37,602 bases of DNA from assembly GCA_009786575.1 (NCBI GenBank), contig WQRV01000008.1, forward strand, positions 1-37,602. The letters are read 5' to 3'. The DNA is from Chitinispirillia bacterium. GTDB lineage: Bacteria; Fibrobacterota; Chitinivibrionia; Chitinivibrionales; Chitinispirillaceae. This document shows, piece by piece, positions 32,237 through 37,602 of this stretch. How positions within the stretch are numbered: position 1 is the first letter of the stretch; the number at the start of each line of letters is the position of its first letter. The notes beneath the pieces are model-generated. The model was given only the letters and a program-made list of their open reading frames with translations, searched no databases and had not been told where the DNA came from. Position numbers and translations under genes: made by a program.

Positions 32237-32830
32237 TTACAGGGGTACGGGGCTAAATGACACTTCCCCGCTCTCAATATTATAATACGCGCCCACAACT
32301 GCGGCTCCCGCCCGCTTTACAACGTCATTGCTCTTTATCTGATTTACCACATAATCCACATGAACATGAATCGCCTCATCGGCACACCCGCACCCCGCCA
32401 CCACGGGCCTGATCCGCTCCATAACCTTCCCCAGATTCCCGCCGTAAGCCGCCCCGCTGTACGCCCCCATCACCGCCCGGCAGTCGCTGTGGCCCACCAC
32501 CACGAAAAGCGGCGTCCCAACCACCTCCGCCCCAAACTCCACCGTCCCCATCGCCACCTCGCCCACCACGTTGCCGGCGTTCCGTATCACGAAAATATCC
32601 CCCAGCCGCTGGTCAAAATAGACCTCCGGCGACACCCTCGAATCCGAACACGTAACCACCGTCGCGAACGGCATCTGACCCAGTTTCATCACGTACCGGT
32701 CGGCGGACGTGATGTGAACGGCCGTCCCCCGCCCGTCACAGTAGCGCCGGTTGCCGTCCCTAAGATACCCAAGCGATGCCCGCCAGTCGGTGACACGCTC
32801 GTCCGGCCCGTGTATATCAGCAGCCACCAT
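32237..32830 (-). CDS. Beta-class carbonic anhydrase
   Basis: A protein of 197 residues. Zinc ligands C61 (CSDSR, with D63-R65 dyad), H114 and C117 (VVGHSDCRAV), giving CO2 to bicarbonate conversion. No signal peptide, so cytosolic. It overlaps the nudix gene by 14 nt and lies 113 bp before accD; bicarbonate is the carboxyl donor for the biotin carboxylases of the neighbouring enzymes, so the location is sensible. GAGGGGGG precedes the ATG. Confidence 0.94.
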   Translation of the reverse strand: MVAADIHGPDERVTDWRASLGYLRDGNRRYCDGRGTAVHITSADRYVMKLGQMPFATVVTCSDSRVSPEVYFDQRLGDIFVIRNAGNVVGEVAMGTVEFGAEVVGTPLFVVVGHSDCRAVMGAYSGAAYGGNLGKVMERIRPVVAGCGCADEAIHVHVDYVVNQIKSNDVVKRAGAAVVGAYYNIESGEVSFSPVPL

Positions 32831-33347
32831 CCCCCCTCAACATGCCAATAATCTTCCGCATAGACGAAAAAGCGATCTCCTCATCCGAAATATCCCCCGC
32901 AAACCTGTACAAAACCTCTATAATCTCATCATTAGGACAAACAGACTGCCCCGCCCTCAGGCGGCAGGTATAGAAAATATCAAGCGTATGATACAAAACG
33001 TCCCCATATAGGTATGTATTAGGCGCCGACTTGAAATATTCGACGGAATCGACATCCGCCCCCAGCTCCTCAAACACCTCCCGCCGCAGCGCCCCCTCCC
33101 CGTCCTCCCCGAAATCCACAAACCCCCCCGGCAGGTCCAAAAAACCCTTCCGCGGCTCCTTGTTCCTGCGGACGACCATCAGCCGCCCGCCCTCATCGAA
33201 AATCAGCCCCGCCACCGCCGCCGCCGTGTTCAAATAGAGCCCAAAGCCGCACTCCGTACAAACGATCTTACGGCCGTCCGTAATACCGGCGGGCTTCGAA
33301 CACCGGGGGCAGAATTTTAGGATGTCGTCGTTATTTGTCATCGGCAT
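32817..33347 (-). CDS. Nudix hydrolase with N-terminal zinc ribbon
   Basis: A protein of 176 residues. Zinc ribbon C13, C16, C30 and C33, then a complete Nudix box (G75-x5-E81-x7-REVFEELG at 89-96) inside LDLPGGFVDFGEDGEGALRREVFEELGAD. The zinc ribbon plus Nudix arrangement is seen in NudC-like and many ADP-ribose or nucleotide pyrophosphatases; this protein is shorter than NudC and lacks its diagnostic tail. No Shine-Dalgarno was seen; the ATG at 33341 is an alternative start. Overlap with the carbonic anhydrase gene suggests co-translation. Confidence 0.85.
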   Translation of the reverse strand: MPMTNNDDILKFCPRCSKPAGITDGRKIVCTECGFGLYLNTAAAVAGLIFDEGGRLMVVRRNKEPRKGFLDLPGGFVDFGEDGEGALRREVFEELGADVDSVEYFKSAPNTYLYGDVLYHTLDIFYTCRLRAGQSVCPNDEIIEVLYRFAGDISDEEIAFSSMRKIIGMLRGDGGC

Positions 33348-33383
33348 AAGCAGCGTATAAGGGTAAAAATCAGTACATTACAC

Positions 33384-33414
33384 AAAAAAAGGGCTCCTTC
33401 ACCAGAAGAAACCC
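33384..33414 (-). terminator. Rho-independent terminator of tRNA-Glu
   Basis: Minus strand: GGGTTTCTTC and GAAGGAGCCC pair through ten positions (some G-U) around loop TGGT (33391-33414) and are followed by seven T's (rc of 33384-33390). It lies 9 bp after the tRNA 3' end. Confidence 0.8.
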
Positions 33415-33422
33415 TCCTATGT

Positions 33423-33497
<75 letters not shown>

Positions 33498-33557
33498 AAA
33501 AATCATCCATGTCCGCCCATAATATAATAGATGGGCGGACGAAATGCAAGTTTTTTT

Positions 33558-36539
33558 TTATTTTCCCGCCGAACTCTTCACCTCAGCCAGCACATCCTCG
33601 TTGTCGGGGGCAAGCCGCTGCGCGTTTTGCAGGTGCTGCTTGTACGTATTCATGTCCTTGCGCGACTTGTAGAGCTTGGCCAGGCCGAGCTCCGCCATGG
33701 CGTAAGACGGGTCGGCGCGGAGGGCGCGCTTGTAGTTCATCTCGGCGCGCGGCATCTGCTTCATCTGGATGTACGTCTCAGCCGTCTCAAACAGGGCCGG
33801 GGCGTAACCGGGGAGGATGGAGAGTATCTCCTCGTAAACCTCCAAAGCCTCCTGGAACTTGCCGTTCGCGCGGTGGATGAAGCCGCGCAGTATCATGGCG
33901 TCGGTGTTCATGGGGTCCTGAGCCAAAAGCTGCGTCACTATCCCCTCGGCCTCCTTCGCCTTCTTCTGCTGGATGAGCATCTGGCCGTAGGCAAGCAGGT
34001 AGCGCCCCTCCTTCTTGAGCTCGGTGAGCTGCTTTATCTCCTCCAGCGCCTTGTCGTTCTGCTTCGCGAGCTGGTACACCTCGTATAGCTGGTAGCGGAT
34101 GGTGGCGTCGTCGGGCTTCGCGGCCTTCGCCCTCGCGAGGATGCTTATCGCCTCGTTGTTGCGCTTGGTCTGCACGTAGCCGCGCGCCAGAAGCGACAGC
34201 ACGACCGGGTCGTTCGGCGACATCGTGTTCGCGATCTCTAAGTTTATCATTGCGCTGCTGTAGTCGCCGCGGCGCATAAGAAGCGCGCCTATGCGGCTGT
34301 TGGCCTCCACGTGCTGCGGGTTGGTGCGGATGAAGCGCTGGTAGGCGGCAAGCTCGCTCGAGTCGCGGCCCATAGCGTTGTACACTTGCGCGATCTGCAG
34401 CCACAGCTCAGGGTTGGCGTCGGCCGCGGCGGTGCTCCTCTGCAAGAGCGGCAACGCCTTCGCGTTCTCGCCGCGCTGCGAGTAAAGCACGCCAAGACGC
34501 AGAATATTGCGCATGTCGTTCGGATAAGACTTGATGTTCGCCTCATATATCTTTACGGCCGCACCCGGGTTTTCCTTCTCCTGCAGGAACGCGGCCTTGT
34601 GCGCGGCATCCTGATCCTTCACGCCCGGCTGGGCAATGTACTCGGCATACGCCTTGGCGGCCTCCGCGCCCCTCTTGTCCTGCTCGTAGGCCTCGCCCAA
34701 AAGCGCGAGCACACGGACTATGCCGGCCACGCGCGGCTTCCTGCCGCGGAGATCCTCAAGCACGGCAATGGCGTCCTTCACCTTGCCCGACCGCAGAAGC
34801 GACTCCCCAAGTATCTGCATCACCGAGGGGTCGGCGGTCTGCGACTGCTGTATGTACTTCGCCGCGTCGGCGTACTTCTGCTCCCCAAAAAGCAAACGCC
34901 CCACGCTCGCCGCAATGGCCCGGTCGGTAGGGTTCTTGTCCAAATAGCGCATATAAGACCGCAGCGCCTCTGCGTCCTTCTTCTGCTTGGTGTAAAGGTC
35001 GCCCAGCTCCTTGTACTCCTGCACCGCCCCGGTATTCATCATTACCGCCTGCTCGTAAGTTATAACCGCACCGTTGATGTCGCCCGACGCCACCTGGCTC
35101 TGCCCCATCGCCACAAGCGCGTCGAAGTTCGACGGCTCGAGCTTAAGCGCCTCGCGGTACATGCCAAGCGCCTCCTTGTACTGCTTGCGGCCGTGGTAAA
35201 TCATGCCCAGCGTGTTGTAGGTGCTCACATCGGCCTCGCCGTTCTTTATCACCGCGGTAAGCGTGGTTATCACCGCCTGCGTCTGCCCCTTCGCTATCTG
35301 TATCTCTGCATAACGCTTGTGGTAACCCTTCAGCTTAGGATCAATCTTCTGCGCCGCCTGGTACGACGCCAGCGCGCCGTCGAGGTCCTTCACGTTGTAC
35401 TGGTAGTCGCCAAGCAGGCGGTACCCGTCGGCCTCGGAGGGGTTGAGCTTCACGTACTCGCGCATGGCCGCAACCGCCGCCGCGCCCTGCTTGCTGCTGC
35501 CGGCCGCAGCCGCCAGACGCTTGAAAAGATCCGCGTTCTTGGGGTCAAGAACCGTGGCCTCCCGCAGCGGCGCAACCGCAGCGGCGTGGTCGTCCTTAGA
35601 CTCGGCAAACGCGGCAAGGCGCAGGCGCACTTCGAGATCCTTCTTGTCAACCGCCGCGAGCCGCTTGTCGTTCTCCGCGAGCTTCTCGCGGGCCTTGGCG
35701 CTCTCGTAGCACGCAGAAAGCATCCTCAAATACTCAATATTATTGGGCTGCGCCTTCACAAGGGCCTCAAGCGGCTCAATCGCCTCCTTAAACTTCCTGC
35801 CCTCCACAAGCGCACGCGCCATAAGCCCCCGCGCCTCGGCGGCGCTGGCGTTGCGGTCGGCGGCTATCTTCAAATAAATAACCGCGCTGTCGCGCATGCC
35901 GGCCTCAAGGTACGCCTTGCCTATCCGGAAAGCAACCTCCCCGTCGGCCTTCTCCTGGTACGACCGCCTCATAAGCGGTATCGCCTTGCCGAACTCACCG
36001 TCGTTAAAATAAATATTCCCCAGCTCGCGGTTGGCGATGGCGTTGTTAGGATCAGACGCTATGACCTTCTCAAGCGCCTGCTTGGCATCGGCCGGCCGCT
36101 TGAGGGCAATGCAGGCCCGCGCGTACTCCCAGCTCGCCTCCGCCGTAAAGTTCACCTTGAGCGCCGCCTCCGCCATCGGAAGCGCGTTGTCGTACTGCTC
36201 CATCTTGTTGTAAATCCGCGCAATGCCCAAAAGCGCCTGATACTCGCCGGACTGCACCCGCCAGGCCACCATGTAGCAGGCCAGCGCCTTCTCAATGTAG
36301 TCGAGCTCCTCGTTCGCACGGCCCACCTTAACCCAAACCGCAGGCGAACGGTCAATAGCCGGGAGCTTAGAGTCGGCGTAATCGAGCGCAGCCGTATAGT
36401 TCTTGGCGCCTATCAAGCGGTCGAACTCGGCGTCGGCCCAAACCGGGGGCGGCGTAAGCAGAATTAACGCTGTAAGCGAAAATAACAATAACGATGGCGA
36501 TAACCTGTTGATTTTAAATGAATTAGAGAAAATTGACAC
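33558..36539 (-). CDS. Large exported TPR-repeat protein
   Basis: A protein of 993 residues. GTG start; signal peptide with LSPSLLLFSLTALILLTPPPVWADA (about 12-36). From about residue 38 to 985 it is nearly all tetratricopeptide repeats (over 20), for example ANRELGNIYFNDGEFGKAIPLMRRSYQ and YNTLGMIYHGRKQYKEALGMYREALKLEPSN. No catalytic or membrane domain; it would be a periplasmic or outer-membrane-associated scaffold. TPR proteins of this length occur in Fibrobacterota and Bacteroidota, sometimes with secretion or gliding machinery, but no specific partner is indicated here. A long antisense reading frame on the plus strand is a shadow of this gene. Confidence 0.85.
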   Translation of the reverse strand: MSIFSNSFKINRLSPSLLLFSLTALILLTPPPVWADAEFDRLIGAKNYTAALDYADSKLPAIDRSPAVWVKVGRANEELDYIEKALACYMVAWRVQSGEYQALLGIARIYNKMEQYDNALPMAEAALKVNFTAEASWEYARACIALKRPADAKQALEKVIASDPNNAIANRELGNIYFNDGEFGKAIPLMRRSYQEKADGEVAFRIGKAYLEAGMRDSAVIYLKIAADRNASAAEARGLMARALVEGRKFKEAIEPLEALVKAQPNNIEYLRMLSACYESAKAREKLAENDKRLAAVDKKDLEVRLRLAAFAESKDDHAAAVAPLREATVLDPKNADLFKRLAAAAGSSKQGAAAVAAMREYVKLNPSEADGYRLLGDYQYNVKDLDGALASYQAAQKIDPKLKGYHKRYAEIQIAKGQTQAVITTLTAVIKNGEADVSTYNTLGMIYHGRKQYKEALGMYREALKLEPSNFDALVAMGQSQVASGDINGAVITYEQAVMMNTGAVQEYKELGDLYTKQKKDAEALRSYMRYLDKNPTDRAIAASVGRLLFGEQKYADAAKYIQQSQTADPSVMQILGESLLRSGKVKDAIAVLEDLRGRKPRVAGIVRVLALLGEAYEQDKRGAEAAKAYAEYIAQPGVKDQDAAHKAAFLQEKENPGAAVKIYEANIKSYPNDMRNILRLGVLYSQRGENAKALPLLQRSTAAADANPELWLQIAQVYNAMGRDSSELAAYQRFIRTNPQHVEANSRIGALLMRRGDYSSAMINLEIANTMSPNDPVVLSLLARGYVQTKRNNEAISILARAKAAKPDDATIRYQLYEVYQLAKQNDKALEEIKQLTELKKEGRYLLAYGQMLIQQKKAKEAEGIVTQLLAQDPMNTDAMILRGFIHRANGKFQEALEVYEEILSILPGYAPALFETAETYIQMKQMPRAEMNYKRALRADPSYAMAELGLAKLYKSRKDMNTYKQHLQNAQRLAPDNEDVLAEVKSSAGK

Positions 36540-36695
36540 TGCAAAGCCCCCCTAAGTGTGTTTGTGTTTTTGAGACTGATGCCAATACTTAACTAATCAA
36601 TATACATTACTACGTAGGGTAAAGTCAAAATATTAATTCAATGGAACTCTATCCGCCCCGTTTGCTGAATCGCGCGGGTGGCAGTAGAAACATTT

Positions 36696-37241
36696 TTAAT
36701 CAAAACTATTGACTTCCGATTGTAATTTACGTATATTATCAATATGGAAGCTCGGAGCAGAGGGCCGGTCGGGAGACGTAATTCTTTCGCCAGCCAGTTT
36801 ACCTCCGAGCTTTCCTATTTCCAAAAGTTCTACATCGTGTACCTTTTTCCCGTATTTTGTACTTTCTTTTACAGTAATAAACGCAATCGCGCCATTGAAG
36901 TGCAACGGTGTCCCATACCTGTGAATAAACACATCCGGCTGCCCGCCTCTGTCTTGGCGCTCCACAAGTTTAAGCGAATCCTCATACAAATCAATAATAT
37001 CTGACACTACCGCGAGGTGTTGCCCCGCCGGAAACCCGTTGTTTTTAGACGCACGGATAGATGCGTCTGATATCATTTTCTCTATGGATTTTCTGTTTAA
37101 GCGCGCCGCGTCGTCTGTTCCCGGCCTCAGTATTATCCTAAGGCCACTTACATCACACATCCCTCTATCTTCCAGCAAATTCAATAACTTGCGCTTAACA
37201 TCATTACGACTCATCCCCTGCCGATACATCTCAGCCTTCAT
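36696..37241 (-). CDS. Unknown protein, possible LPD3-like domain
   Basis: A protein of 181 residues, no signal peptide. Residues ~85-150 (VVSDIIDLYEDSLKLVERQDRGGQPDVFIHRYGTPLHFNGAIAFITVKESTKYGKKVHDVELLEI) resemble the 'large polyvalent protein-associated' LPD3/DUF3519 segments that occur in big phage and mobile-element proteins: a helix, 'D....P.v..ihR...p...nG..y.v.itvKe......lY.ve.iei'. The resemblance is from memory and is modest. Charged N-terminus (MSRNDVKRKLLNLLEDRG). Promoter TTGTTT-17-TATATT upstream and GAGGGG 6 nt before the ATG. Stands alone. Confidence 0.5.
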   Translation of the reverse strand: MKAEMYRQGMSRNDVKRKLLNLLEDRGMCDVSGLRIILRPGTDDAARLNRKSIEKMISDASIRASKNNGFPAGQHLAVVSDIIDLYEDSLKLVERQDRGGQPDVFIHRYGTPLHFNGAIAFITVKESTKYGKKVHDVELLEIGKLGGKLAGERITSPDRPSAPSFHIDNIRKLQSEVNSFD

Positions 37242-37331
37242 ATAAGCCCCTCAAAGTTTCTAAACAAAAAAGCTGTTTTCGTGGCAAAAAATAACCAAAA
37301 GCAGGTAGGTAGCCACCTCTTTGACACATAT

Positions 37332-37360
37332 AATATACTTTATTCCAGCCGAAAAAACAA
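37332..37360 (-). promoter_or_regulatory. Promoter of the LPD3-like gene
   Basis: Minus strand: -35 TTGTTT (rc of 37355-37360), 17-bp spacer, -10 TATATT (rc of 37332-37337). Same boxes and spacing as the coiled-coil gene promoter at 19171-19199. Confidence 0.55.
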
Positions 37361-37382
37361 AAAATGAAAATTTTGTCCCCCC

Positions 37383-37412
37383 TTGATATTCCAAGCGCCC
37401 ATAATGTATACT
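37383..37412 (+). promoter_or_regulatory. Promoter of the right-end gene, with GC-rich leader hairpin
   Basis: -35 TTGATA (37383-37388), 18-bp spacer, -10 TATACT (37407-37412). The transcript leader (about 37420-37497) has a strong nested stem CCCGCCC-GGAT-GGGCGGG (around 37440-37457) inside CCCGC...GCGGG, without a T-run. GGGGAG (37484-37489) precedes GTG at 37498 by 8 nt. Confidence 0.55.
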
Positions 37413-37497
37413 TAGTAAAACAGGATGCAATCCCGCAACCCGCCCGGATGGGCGGGGAGGCGGGTGGACTTGGCGGAAAAATTGGGGAGATTATATT

Positions 37498-37602
37498 GTG
37501 ATTTTTAGTATGCTGACAATAACGCTTTTGACCGTGTGCGCCGCCGTGATGGCGGCGGGGCGTGTTGGCTCACGCCCGGCTTGCTTGACAAAGGGGAATT
37601 TT
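37498..37602 (+). CDS. Start of an exported protein (cut by window end)
   Basis: Only the first 35 codons are visible, all open. GTG start (ATG at 37510 is an alternative) with GGGGAG 8 nt upstream and a good promoter. The N-terminus is hydrophobic (IFSMLTITLLTVCAAVMAAG) like a signal peptide, followed by polar residues. Family cannot be judged from this fragment. Confidence 0.55.
   Translation, partial: MIFSMLTITLLTVCAAVMAAGRVGSRPACLTKGNF

Noticed and set aside
34311-36467. Long plus-strand reading frame (718 codons) opposite the TPR gene
   Set aside because: Arg/Leu/His-rich shadow frame caused by GC-rich third positions in the TPR gene; no ribosome binding site and no recognisable domain.
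37420-37497. Riboswitch in the right-end leader
   Set aside because: No match to the conserved cores of cobalamin, TPP, SAM or FMN riboswitches that I can recognise; only a GC stem is supported.

Overview
The window most likely comes from a member of the phylum Fibrobacterota (Fibrobacter or termite-gut Fibromonas relatives). The reasons are a FISUMP-type lipoprotein (a domain expanded in Fibrobacter succinogenes), a GH9 and a GH5 cellulase-family enzyme, a PorU-like C25 peptidase of the type IX secretion system, and a Gram-negative envelope repertoire of lipobox and signal-peptide proteins. The phylum call is inference from gene content; no rRNA gene is present.

Layout. 1-918 is a graveyard of mobile and repeat DNA: the C-terminal remnant of an Rpn/PD-(D/E)XK nuclease, a perfect 28-bp palindrome, a 163-bp MITE-like inverted repeat, a REP-like stem and a piece of an IS3-family OrfB. 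919-3471 (minus) holds an outer-membrane-like protein and two lipoproteins. 3844-4716 (plus) is an intact Rpn-family gene with a canonical internal ribosome binding site. 4806-10618 (plus) carries dapF, a small PQ-loop-like membrane protein, cytosolic GH13 and GH5 enzymes, an RNase D-like exonuclease and a GT4 glycosyltransferase. 10635-17781 (minus, read right to left) runs tRNA-Leu, tig, clpP, clpX, a GH9 cellulase and an orphan peptide-type ABC substrate-binding lipoprotein. 17937-18515 (plus) is a secreted Cys-rich/TPR protein.

18618-25601 (minus) contains a coiled-coil repeat protein, a beta-helix-like exported protein, AmrS and a 1410-residue PorU-like peptidase. 25702-26423 is a HEPN/MNT toxin-antitoxin pair. 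26500-33347 (minus) reads nudix hydrolase, carbonic anhydrase, accD, accA, an OadA-type carboxyltransferase fused to a complete AccB-like biotin carrier, and prfC. tRNA-Glu, a giant TPR protein, a possible LPD3-like protein and the start of one more exported protein fill the right end.

How the genes work together. Proteostasis (trigger factor, ClpP, ClpX) is a conventional cluster with glycan-use genes directly downstream. The carboxylase block joins bicarbonate supply (carbonic anhydrase), the acetyl-CoA carboxylase transferase halves and a pyruvate/oxaloacetate-type carboxyltransferase carrying what looks like the only biotin carrier in the window. Several minus- and plus-strand genes share a promoter pattern, TTG-containing -35, exactly 17 bp, TATATT.

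Most unusual points: the intragenic start in the Rpn gene and the solitary Rpn C-terminus with its own ribosome binding site; the OadA-AccB fusion; the RF3 linker insertion; the dapF ribosome binding site lying inside what looks like an IS3 terminal repeat; and new families of short inverted repeats.
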